Shown here one piece after another: positions 51,291-63,029 of a DNA stretch of 64,000 bases. The position numbers and the translations under genes were made by a program. Origin of the DNA: Dallia pectoralis (Eukaryota > Chordata > Actinopteri > Esociformes > Umbridae); assembly GCA_029465975.1 (NCBI GenBank), contig CM055754.1, forward strand, positions 13,462,256 through 13,526,255, in the 5' to 3' direction. The stretch's first letter is position 1, and each line of letters begins with the position of its first letter. Below the pieces are notes generated by a model. That model ran no database searches. It had not been told where the DNA came from and saw only the letters and a list, made by a program, of their open reading frames with translations.

Positions 51291-52013
51291 CTGTACTGTT
51301 CTGTATAAAGTATGTTCATTATGTCCTCAGTTGTATATAATGTAATGTAATGCTGTACTTTCTGTATAAAGTATGTTCATTATGTCCTTAGTTGTATATA
51401 ATGTAATGCTGTACTGTTCTGTATAAAGTATGTTCATTATGTCCTCAGTTGTATATATATTGAAATGCTGTACTGTTCTGTATAAAGTATGTTCATTATG
51501 TTCTCAGTTGTATATAATGTAATGTAATGCTGTACTGTTCTGTATAAAGTATGTTCATTATGTCCTCAGTTGTATATATATTGAAATGCTGTACTGTTCT
51601 GTATAAAGTATGTTTATTATGTCCTCAGTTGTATATAATGTAATGCTGTACTGTTCTGTATAAAGTATGTTCATTATGTATTCAGTTGTATATAATGTAA
51701 TGCTGGACTGTTCTGTATAAAGTATTTTCATTATGTTCTCAGTTGTATATAATGTAATTCTGTACTGTTCTGTATAAAGTATGTTCATTATGTCCTCAGT
51801 TGTTAATAATGTAATGTAATGCTGTACTGTTCTGTATAAAGTATGTTCATTATGTCTTCAGTTGTATTTAATGTAATGTAATGCTGTACTGTTCTGTATA
51901 AAGTATGTTCATTATTTCCTCAGTTGTATATATTAATGTAATGCTGTACTGTTCTGTATAAAGTATGTTCATTATGTCCTCAGTTGTATATAATGTAATG
52001 CTGTACTGTTCTG

Positions 52014-52360
52014 TATGGAGTTGTATATAATGTGTGGTGAGAACCATTCTGTATAAAGTATGTTCATCCGTTTCTCAGTTTTATTTAATACAATTCAAAG
52101 TAAAACAAACCGAGTACTGTTCTGTAAAAGTACACACTAAACTGTTGAACTTAAATCAAAGATGCTGTATGTTCTGTATAAAGTATACAAAAATGTTCAG
52201 TTGTAACAACAGGTAACAAGGTTCATTACTCACAGTATTATATCTGACATCAAACAAATGCTGAACACCTGTGTAATCTGTTCCCCTTTATAGCCCAGAC
52301 TAATGACTAATGTTCATTATGTGACTAATAAACCAAGTTGTATATAATATAATGTGCTGT
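52014..52360 (-). other. array/solo-LTR mosaic 5
   Basis: Long LTR runs (TTATTTAATACAATTCAAAG, ACACTAAACTGTTGAACTTA, ATCTGACATCAAACAAATGC, TTTATAGCCCAGACTAATGA) alternate with array words in the same collinear order as the reverse LTR. Confidence 0.85.
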
Positions 52361-55300
52361 ACTGTTCTGTATAAACATGTTCATTATGTCCTCAGTTGTA
52401 TATATAATGAATGTAATGCTGTACTGTTCTGTATAAAGTATGTTCATTATGTCCTCAGTTGTATATAATGTAATGCTGTACTTTTCTGTATAAAGTATGT
52501 TCGTTATGTCCTTAGTTGTATATAATGTAATGCTGTACTGTTCTGTATTATGTATGTTCATTATGTCCTCAGTTGTATATATATGTGATGTGACATGCTG
52601 TACTGTTCTGTATAAAGTATGTTCATTATGTTCTCAGTTGTATATAATGTAATGTAATGCTGTACTGTTCTGTATTATGTATGTTCATTATTTCCTTAGT
52701 TGTATATAATTGAAATGCTGTACTGTTCTGTATAAAGTATGTTTATTATGTCCTCAGTTGTATATAATGTAATGCTCTACTTTTCAGTATAAAGTATGTT
52801 CATTATGTCCTCAGTTGTATATAATGTAATGCTGTACTGTTCTGTATAAAGTATTTTCATTATGTTCCTCAGTTGTATATAATGTAATGTAATGCTGTAC
52901 TGTTCTGTATAAAGTATGTTCATTATTTCCTCAGTTGTATATAATGTAATGCTGTACTGTTCTGTATTAAGTATATTCATTATGTCCTCAGTTGTATATA
53001 TATTGAAATGCTGTACTGTTCTGTATAAAGTATGTTTCATATGTCCTCAGTTATATATAATGTAATGCTGTACTGTTCTGTATGAAGTATGTTCATTATG
53101 TATTCAGTTGTATATAATGTAATGCAGTACTGTTCAGTTGTATTTACTGTAATGTAATGCTGTACTGTTCTGTATTATGTATGTTCATTATGTCCTCAGT
53201 TGTATATATATTGAAATGCTGTACTGTTCTGTATAAAGTATGTTTATTATGTTCTCAGTTGTATATAATGTAATGCTGTACTGTTCTGTATAAAGTATTT
53301 TCATTAATGTTCTCAGTTGTATATAATGTAATGCTGTACTGTTCTGTATAAAGTATGTTCATTATGTCCTCAGTTGTATATAATGTAATGTAATGCTGTA
53401 CTGTTCTGTATAAAGTATGTTCATTATGTCTTCAGTTGTATTTACTGTAATGTAATGCTGTACTGTTCTTTATAAATTATGTTCATTATGTCCTCAGTTG
53501 TATATAATATTGTAATGTTCTGTACTGTTCTGTATAAAGTATGTTTAGTATGTCCTCAGTTGTATATAATGTAATGCTGTACTGTTCTGTATAAAGTATT
53601 TTCATTATGTTCTCAGTTGTATATAATGTAATGTAATGCTGTACTGTTCTGTATAAAGTATGTTCATTATGTCTTCAGTTGTATTTAATGTAATGTAATG
53701 CTGTACTGTTCTGTATAAAGTATGTTCATTATGTCCTCAGTTGTATATATTAATTGAAATGCTGTACTGTTTTGTATAAAGTATGTTTATTATGTCCTCA
53801 GTTGTATATAATGTAATGCTGTACTGTTCTGTATAAAGTATGTTCATTATGTCCTCAGTTGTATATAATGTAATGCTGTACTGTTCTGTATAAAGTATTT
53901 TCATTATGTCCTCAGTTGTATATAATGTAATGTAATGCTGTACTGTTCTGTATAAAGTATGTTCATTATGTCTTCAGTTGTATTTAATGTAATGTAATGC
54001 TGTACTGTTCTGTATAAAGTATGTTCATTATGTCCTCAGTTGTATATAATGTAATGCTGTACTGTTCTGTATAAAGTATGTTCATTATGTCCTCAGTTGT
54101 ATATAATGTAATGCTGTACTGTTCTGTATAAAGTATGTTCATTATGTTCTCAGTTGTATATAATGTAATGTAATGCTGTACTGTTCTGTATAAAGTATGT
54201 TCATTATGTCTTCAGTTGTATATAATGTAATGTAATGCTGTACTGTTCTGTATAAAGTATGTTCATTATGTCCTCAGTTGTATATAATGTAATGCTGCTG
54301 TTCTGTTCTGTATAAATTATGTTCATTATGTCCTCAGTTGTATATAATGTAATGTAATGCTGTACTGTTCTGTATAAAGTTCATGTTCATTATGTCCAGA
54401 GTTGTATTTAATAAAATGTAATGCTGTACTGTTCTGTATAAAGTATGTTTCATATGTCCTCAGTTATATATAATGTAATGCTGTACTGTTCTGTATGAAG
54501 TATGTTCATTATGTATTCAGTTGTATATAATGTAATGCAGTACTGTTCAGTTGTATTTACTGTAATGTAATGCTGTACTGTTCTGTATTATGTATTTTCA
54601 GTTGTATATTATATAATGTAATGCTGTACTGTTCTGTATAAAGTATGTTCATTATGTCCTCAGTTGTATATAATGTAATGCAGTGTACTGTTCAGTATAA
54701 AGTATGTTATTATGTCTGTTGTATATAATGTAATGTAATGCTGTACTGTTCTGTATTATGTATGTTCATTATGTCCTCAGTTGTATATTTATTGAAATGC
54801 TGTACTGTTCTGTATAAAGTATGTTTATAATGTTCTCAGTTTTATATAATGTAATTCTGTACTGTTCTGTATAAAGTATTTTCATAATGTTCTCAGTTGT
54901 ATATAATGTAATGCTGTACTGTTCTGTATTATGTATGTTCATTATGTCCTCAGTTGAATATAATGTAATGTAATGCTGTACTGTTCTGTATAAAGTATGT
55001 TCATTATGTCTTCAGTTGTATTTACTGTAATGTAATGCTGTACTGTTCTTTATAAATTATGTTCATTATGTCCTCAGTTGTAAATATATTGAAATACTGT
55101 ACTGTTCTGTATAAAGTATGTTTAGTATGTCCTCAGTTGTATATAATGTAATGCTGTACTGTCCTGTATAAAGTATTTTCATAATGTTCTCAGTTGTATA
55201 TAATGTAATGCTGTACTTTTCTGTATAAGGTATGTTCATTATGTCTTCAGTTGTATTTAATGTAATGTAATGCTGTACTGTTCTGTATAAAGTATGTTCA

Positions 55301-57726
55301 TTATTTCCTCAGTTGTATATATTCATTGAAATGCTGTACTGTTTTGTATAAAGTATGTTTATTATGTCCTCAGTTGTATATAATGTAATTCTGTACTGTT
55401 CTGTATAAAGTATGTTCAATATGTCTTTAGTTGTATTTAATGTAATGTAATGCTGTACTGTTCTGTATAATGTATGTTCATTATGTCCTCAGTTGTATCT
55501 AATGTCATTCTGTACTGTTCTGTATAAAGAATTTTCATTATGTTCTCAGTTGTATATAATGTAATGTAATGCTGTACTGTTCTGTATAAAGTATGTTCAT
55601 TATGTCTTCAGTTGTATTTAATGTAATGTAATGCTGTACTGTTCTGTATAAAGTATGTTCATTATGTCCTCAGTTGTATATAATGTAATGCTGTACTGTT
55701 CTGTATAAAGTATGTTCGTTATGTCCTCAGTTGTATATAATGTAATTCTGTACTGTTCTGTATAAAGTATTTTCATTATGTTTTCAGTTGTATATAATGT
55801 AATGTAATGCTGTACTGTTCTGTATAAAGTATGTTCATTATGTCTTCAGTTGTAGTTAATGTAATGTAATGCTATACTGTTCTGTATAATGTATGTTCAT
55901 TATTTCCTCAGTTGTATATAATATAATATTATGCTGTTCTGTTCTGTATAAATTATGTTCATTATGTCCACAGTTGTATATAATGTAATGCTGTACTGTT
56001 CTGTATAAAGGATGTTCATTATGTCCAGAGTTGTATTTAATATAATGTAATGCTGTAGTGTTCTGTATAAAGTATGTTTGGTATGTCCTCAGTTGTATAT
56101 AATGTAGTGCTGTACTGTCCTGTATAAAGCATTTTCATAATGTTCTCAGTTGTATATAATGTAATGTAATGCTGTACTTTTCTGTATAAGGTATGTTTAT
56201 TATGTCCTCAGTTGTATATAATGTAATTCTGTACTGTTCTGTATAAAGTATGTTCAATATGTCTTTAGTTGTATTTAATGTAATGTAATGCTGTACTGTT
56301 CTGTATAATGTATGTTCATTATGTCCTCAGTTGTATATAATGTCATTCTGTACTGTTCTGTATAAAGTATTTTCATTATGTTCTCAGTTGTATATAATGT
56401 AATGTAATGCTGTACTGTTCTGTATAATGTATGCTAGTTATGTCCTCAGTTGTATATAATGTAATGCTGTACATTTCTGTATGAAGTATGTTTATTATGT
56501 ATTCAGTTGTATATATTGTAATGCTGTTCTTTTCTGTATAAAGTATGTTCGTTATGTCCTCAGTTGTTAATAATGTAAGGCTGTACTGTTCTGTATAAAG
56601 TATGTTCATTATGTCCTCAGTTGTATATAATGTAATGCTCTACTTTACAGTATAAAGTATGTTCATTATGTCCTTAGTTGTATATAATGTAATGCTGTAC
56701 TGTTCTGTATTATGTATGTTCATTATGTCCTCAGTTGTATATAAATTGAAATGCTGTACTGTTCTGTATAAAGTATGTTCATTATGTTCTCAGTTGTATT
56801 TACTGTAATGTAATGCTGTACTGTTCTGTATAAAGTATGTTCATTATTTCCATAGTTGTATATAATGTAATGTAATGCTGTACTGTTCTGTATAAAGTAT
56901 GTTCATTATGTCTTCAGTTGTATTTACTGTAATGTAATGCTGTACTGTTCTGTATAAAGTATGTTCATTATTTCCTCAGTTGTATATATTAATTGAAATG
57001 CTGTACTGTTCTGTATAATGTATGTTAGTTATGTCCTCAGTTGTATATAATGTAATGCTGTACAGTTCTGTATGAAGTATGTTTATTATGTATTCAGTTG
57101 TATATATTGTAATGCTGTACTTTTCTGTATAAAGTATGTTCATTATGTCCTCAGTTGTTAATAATGTAAGGCTGTACTGTTCTGTATAAAGTATGTTCAT
57201 TATGTCTTCAGTTGTATTTACTGTAATGTAATGCTGTACTGTTCTGTATAAAGTATGTTCATTATTTCCTCAGTTGTATATATTAATTGAAATGCTGTAC
57301 TGTTCTGTATAATGTATGCTAGTTATGTCCTCAGTTGTATATAATGTAATGCTGTACAGTTCTGTATGAAGTATGTTTATTATGTCCTCAGTTGTATATA
57401 ATGTAATGCTGTACTTTTCTGTATAAAGTATGTTCGTTATGTCCTCAGTTGTTAATAATGTAAGGCTGTACTGTTCTGTATAAAGTATGTTCATTATATC
57501 CTTAGTTGTATATAATGTAATGCTGTACTGTTCTGTATTATGTATGTTCATTATGTCCTCAGTTGTATATATATTGAAATGCTGTACTGTTCTGTATGAA
57601 AGTCAGAATATCAGAGGTAGAATGTAAAAAACAGTGTGTGCAAGGCAAAAATCAGCATACTCCAACGGTGAAAGATCAAAATTATTCCAAAGGTGTATAA
57701 TCCAATCCGTCGCTCACCGTAATCCT

Positions 57727-60363
57727 TCAGAAATTACTCTCCTCCATGTCAGCGAGATCATCAAACAGTGAACCCCCCTCCTCCCAAGGCACAGCTTTGG
57801 CAACCATTACTCTGGTCATTCCCGTCTCAATCAGCTTAATGGAAAGGCCTCGTATGCATGGAATGCAACAGCATCCACACACCGCCAACAGTGATGTCGC
57901 CGTAATCAGAGAGATCTGAACTGAGGAAATCATCAATTTCCACTTCCCAAACACGGAGTCCACCCAAACGCTGAAGTGTCAACGCCCGAATTGTTCTTCA
58001 TCTCCTCAGCCAGAGCTGTCAGTCCTTGCAATGCCTTGGTCACCGAACCATCAGGAACAGAACTGCTGGGCACAAAAGCACAAACGAAACACAACAAACA
58101 CAAGTCAACAAAACAACAACAAGTGTCCCCAAACATCACACATACCCCCCCCTTCTCTGCTAGGAGCATATCTAATGCCAATCTATTTTGCCAGGCCATT
58201 AGACTAGTAGCCGCTGTTTGCTCTGCCAGTCCCTTTTATTGCATCTCTAGTGTAATTAATGAATCTCTGTTGATTATAAAAAACATAGTTAATCCAGTCT
58301 ATATTCTTATTAATTGTCACCCACCAGAACAGTGAAGACTCAAAACCAGCGCCTATTTGATTTCTAGCTTTAAATTTGTCTGGAATACCTCTCGGCACCC
58401 CAATTGCATCTAAATAGATTTTATCATCGAAGGAGCCTTCAATGCCCCTTCTGTGTCTACTTAAAGTTTTTTGGTCTCTAGCCTCAGATTCTGAGATCAC
58501 TGTAAGTGGCATAGCTAATTGTGTTAGAGCCCACGTACCCGTCCAATCAGTTGGTAATGTTGGCCATAAGTGTTCACCTCCACAGAGCCACCAAACGTCT
58601 GCTCTTGCTTGAGTGAGTTTATCCATGGTGTCACCTGGTATTACCCCTGTTAAATTACCCCAAGTTGCAGTGGTTGTTACATCAGTCATATCTGAATAGT
58701 GACTTAGGACTCCTACCGACATCCCTCCGTCAACCTTCCTATATATGCATGAGTAAGGTCCTTTTACTACCTGAAATGGTAGAGTTCTTTCCCGTACTGT
58801 AACCCTAGGGTATAAGTCGTGTAAATCTGAACAGTCTATATTAACCGGTGTTGAGCTACTCGCGAACACTAATATCATGCAAGCCCAACCTATCCTAGAG
58901 TTTTTCTGATTTAACGGAAATGGAGTAGTAATAAGAGTCGGTTTTGGCGATCCACATGCATAACAATCACTTTTGCTTACTGTTTTAACGGTATACCTAA
59001 TCCACTCTAACCACGAATTAGAATCTTTGAATCCTGTTTGGACTCGTTTTTGTAATGTTTTAGCCTCCACTATGTGTACAACTGAGTTATTGTTATTAAT
59101 TACTGGATTTATCGGTTCGGTTGATACCTGAAATCTTATTAAAATATCATCCCCTTTTATGTCGAAACCCACATTTTACATCCCAGTATCTTTACTTTAT
59201 TTACAGTTATCCTAATTGACACGCAATCCCCATGTACAGTTTTGGCCACAAACCATCTACCGGTTTCCTCTGCATGCGGGCTTCCTACTTTAACGCCATA
59301 ACGACCTGTTGTCTCTGAGTGAGCTACTACATTGTAGTTATACAAGCATTCACTTTTACAGACGAAAACACCTCTTTGCGTTAGTTCCTTAATTGTCCTA
59401 CCTTTTGTGTCACATTTGTTATGGAATTTTATGATCACTCAAGAAGTTTATTAACATGTAAGTCCTATAGATGTTAGGATAAGCTTTTTGTAGGACAGGA
59501 ATATAAGTTTCATGATAGGAGACATCTGTCTATTGACCTATTGACCTCTAGAAAGGTCCTGGGGAGGAAATAGATGTCACTAAGTAACTTTGCGGTGCCG
59601 GCTTGGCTGTTAGGAATTGTAACTGACCTCCCTTGACTTGACTGGGGAGTGACCCTCGGGTTTTCCTGACAGCTCCATATGTCATGTTTATTATCCTATA
59701 GTTTGGTGAGATCTTCTAAGGACCTCGTCTGTTCTCCATCATCTCTGTTTAGGTTGGTGTGTCAATGAGTGTGCGTAACTTCATTCCTTTAAATACCCCT
59801 GCAGAAGTTGTAATCATTAGGTCAGTCTGATCCAGCACAGGTTATTGTCCTGTTGTCTGATGAAGACTTTCCTCAAACCTATTCTTTAAGTTTGCCATAG
59901 GGATTGATCTGATCAATGCAAAAGCTTATACCTGTATTTGAGAAATGGTTTCTTACTTGCAATTAAACCTGTTAAAAGTGTCAAACTGTAACATACTCTC
60001 GTGCGTCTTACTTTAAGTTCGAATTCAGCTATTGAAGTCTAAAATTTCCACGACACATTCTATGTATGATTGTCTAGGTATGCACGTTCCCCAATCTATT
60101 CTATACCCAGTAAAGCATACTTCTATACCAAAGGTGACAGGATGTACAGGATGTACATGCCTACGTGGTCTATTAAGTGTAACCTGATGTTTCCCATTTA
60201 CAGTTAACGTTTGATTCCTATTTGCATCTATTTTATGTCCATTCCAATCATGGTGAGCTAAGAATATTGAGCCAAATAAAATGAAAGATAATATTATAGC
60301 ACAAGTTACGATTTTAGGGTGCTTCCCATCCCATACATCCCTTCCAAGATGTCTATAATCCAT
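57727..60363 (-). pseudogene. env: ERV-B env, interrupted by a solo LTR and frame changes
   Basis: Envelope glycoprotein remnant. Segment 60363-60055 holds the N-terminus with a hydrophobic leader (TCAIILSFILFGSIFLAHHD). A solo LTR (59417-60054) then interrupts the frame. Segments 59438-59157 and 59172-58204 carry the surface subunit with SDCYACGSPKP (CXXC motif), DVWWLCGG, LPTDWTGTWALTQLA and the RHRR cleavage site. Segment 58199-57933 has WQNRLALDMLLAEKGGVC followed by CVMFGDTCC, a complete CX6CC. Segment 57963-57727 has the anchor (ISLITATSLLAVCGCCCIPC) and cytoplasmic tail. Frame changes lie near 59165, 58235 and 57950. A Cys/Leu-rich stretch just after CX6CC is encoded by T/G-rich low-complexity DNA (about 58075-58125). 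No full envelope can be read. Confidence 0.82.
59417..60054 (-). mobile_element. solo LTR inserted in ERV-B env
   Basis: 638 bp starting TGTTATGGAATTTTATG and ending CCACGACA, flanked by CATT on both sides (59413-59416, 60055-60058), a 4-bp target duplication. Its ends match the ERV-A LTR pattern (TGTTATGGAATT...CCACAACA), so it comes from a related retroviral family. On the minus strand there is GTATTTAAAGG (about 59787-59797) as TATA box and AATAAA near 59447-59452. Confidence 0.78.
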
Positions 60364-61659
60364 ACTGCGTAGGAGAGAGTGTGCAATTAGACAAACTTTA
60401 TCAAAGACACTACAGTTGAATGTGTTAAAATGTCAAATGTGTTATATGCACTTGACCACTAATAGTTCAGTGAAAATTTTAAAAATGTTCTGTTTGTTTG
60501 ATTATCAAATACAACTCAGATATACAATTCACCCCCTCTTGATAAACAAAACAAACACTAAACACAAACACCCCCTCTTATGGTCGACCAACTAAATGAA
60601 ACTACTCGATGGTGCTCTTATTTTCCCCGTGGTGCAATGTGATGTGTAATACCAGAACTGGAAACCATCAACCTGGACCGCCATCTTGGTAGCTGTCATC
60701 ACCCCGTTAGGTCCTTCGCCTCGGTTCGTCCCACAGTCTCCCAGTCCACCTTGCTGTAAAGTGTAAACCACCACCAACCACGTACTTCCTCGGTCTGCCT
60801 TCCTCCTCCAGGGTCTCTCGTGATCCAGTTTCTGTTAGTAACATACTTGCACAATTTCTGGTTAACACTCAACATACAATTACCCATCATGTTACCAACA
60901 TTGAAGACAAAAAACACAACTCCTAGTATATCTAATTTTAGCATCTCACATGCGTTAATGAACTCGTCAGTTCTTTAAGCGAGGTATCCTAACCTGAATA
61001 ATTTAACAGAACTGCCTTACACAACCTATATTGAATCTAATTTTAGTCCTACTGTATAGAGTACGGTTTCTACTTTGACGAACTTCATACAGGCAACCTT
61101 CACTCAGTCTGGCGCTCTACTCTCACCCGTCAAAGGATAAGCCATTCTATAGGGAGGATTTGAGCTCCAGAAGACTATTTCTGGTGTGCGCACTTACCAG
61201 ACCAAGCAAACACCTGTTAGAAGTACTGAAATGAGCCTATAGCCCCTCGCTAATTTATAAAAATCATCCCAATAACATCAATAAGTACTCGACTACAGAT
61301 TCAGTCTCCAAATTTTCTGAGAAACCACATTTAGGTGGGCTATGAGACTTTCCTATTGTTAAGAGAAATTTAAAAACTTTGAAATAACCGTACCAATTAA
61401 ATCAATTTAATGAACCTATTTTAATAATCTATTAAAACCATATTCAACCTGCTCTCGGTTTTACCATCCGAGTTCAGTAGTCTATTACCTTAAGCTTCAA
61501 CATTCTTGTTCAAAATACTTACCCTTTTTCAAAGATAGGCCCGGCTTGTTCAATTTCACATGTTAACTCGTCTAAGTCCACTAATGTCCCCACAGTCACG
61601 TCTGCACAACGGTCGTCTTGTGTAAATTTAGTATCCCTCATACCCAATCGGTCAGACCA
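60364..61659 (-). other. ERV-B region upstream of env
   Basis: Mostly non-coding. A minus ORF at 60699-60944 begins with a hydrophobic segment (LDILGVVFFVFNVGNMM) that could be a former leader exon or accessory reading frame, but I do not recognise it. A CACCCCCTCTTGATAAACAAA phrase near 60530 resembles one in ERV-A near 30140-30210, supporting relatedness. CTG-GTAAGTG on the minus strand (61191-61200) is a consensus splice donor. Confidence 0.45.
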
Positions 61660-62040
61660 CTACCCAATTTAATTTAGTTTGTACACATATTTTGAAAAGG
61701 ATTCTTTTAGTAATTGACTCATTTGTTCGACTCGACCTTGAGACTTAGGATGGTATAAGGTGCCAGATTTTACAACAATACACAGTTTATCCACCAACAC
61801 GTTTCACAATGTTAGCTACAAAACCAGGACCGTTGTCATACTGAATACCACTAAGTAAACCAAACCTTCGTATGATATCTCTCATTAATGCCTCAGCCAC
61901 CACTTTGCTTACCTACAGGGAATGCCCCCACCGATCAAGAAAACCCATCAAGTAGCACAAGCATGTATCTTTACCTTTTACTGATGTAATCATTGCAACA
62001 AAATCTAGAACCAAATTTGCAATAGAACCTCTCGGGTTCC
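61660..62040 (-). pseudogene. pol: ERV-B integrase remnant
   Basis: On the minus strand a degraded integrase core can be read: LVLDFVAMITSV (first catalytic Asp), an internal TAG, VVAEALMRDIIRRFGLLSGI, then QYDNGPGFVANIV (second Asp, DNG motif). After a further stop and frame change HPKSQGRVEQMSQLL carries the third acidic residue. Spacing between the first two Asp residues (about 55 codons) fits retroviral integrases. The domain would join viral DNA to the host genome. Here it is inactive by stops and frame changes. Confidence 0.75.
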
Positions 62041-63029
62041 AAAATATTCAGGTGTCATGCAGTGCATTTTAATAATCACTCTATATCCATACCCCCTCTA
62101 CATGATCACCCCCTCTTGCTGCCACTATGACAACAATGATTTGCTACCTACCAACCTCTATCCGTATCTCCTGATCTACTCTATCCTATTAAACTTATGT
62201 ATTATGATATAGTAAGTAATTATCTCAACACAGCAATTATCCAATTAAAGTCTCCCAATATTTACCTGACTTGTCACAAACCTTTTCAACTTTAACACTT
62301 CCTCATGCACACCTAATCATACTTTACAGAACGTTCTATCACTATTTACTTCTACCCAACACAACGAGACATCTCTAAACTTTCAATTGCTGTTTATTCT
62401 ATTTACAGATAGTTACTTAGTACTCAACTTGTAATAATGTATTGTATATTGAGTGTGTGTAGAATGGATTTTACTGTCTTTTACTTAGATCACACCTGAA
62501 TTATTTTCTTATACCCAGTTCCTATGTTCTTAAATTAATTGCTCCATTAGTCTAGTTTAACTTGGTGAGTGTAAAAACAAATCTATTACATGGCTACGGC
62601 AGCACACCTTAAGTTAACCTTTCTCATTCTGCTGTAATTCTGTTCTACTCTGTCTCTGAAAACCTATTTGACGTTCTTATCCTTTCTAAAATATTACTAT
62701 TTGACTGTTCAAATGGTAAGCTGTTTCTTTTAAACTATGGTTAGAAATATAGTTATATTAACCCAACTCAATCAACTTCAATCACAACTCCCCCTCTCAT
62801 CACCATCATAAATGCACACACAAAGCCAGAACTAAATAACCACATCCCAGGCATCATCGAAATATATCTATACATGTACAAACCCATGTATGTGATAGTG
62901 CCAGTGAAACACACGAAGGTTCTAAATCAATCAAGCATTTTAACTCTGTTATTAACCTTACAATCTATTAACGGTTCTACCTCACTGTCTACTGCCATTC
63001 TGACCTCAAGCGGGACTCTCCTCAGTCTC
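62041..63029 (-). other. ERV-B gap between gag and integrase remnant
   Basis: About 1 kb, AT-rich, with no protease or reverse transcriptase motif that I can find. CCCCCTCT phrases recur at about 62093, 62108 and 62789. Protease, RT and RNase H appear deleted. Confidence 0.5.

Larger units (their letters stand above)
41139..57597 (-). repeat. 57-bp minisatellite array, inverted block
   Basis: About 16.4 kb of the same unit read as its complement (GCTGTACTGTTCTGTATA, TATGTTCATTATGTCCTCAG). Both the 57- and 62-bp forms and the same variant types occur. Higher-order repetition is present: a run with TTTTCTGTATAAGGTATG then TATATATTCATTGAAATG recurs near 45465, 50095 and 55215, and a block with AATGCAGTACTGTTCAGTTG recurs near 53125 and 54535. 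Five stretches are contaminated by reverse-oriented solo-LTR words (listed separately). Array ORFs on the minus strand are not genes. Confidence 0.96.
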
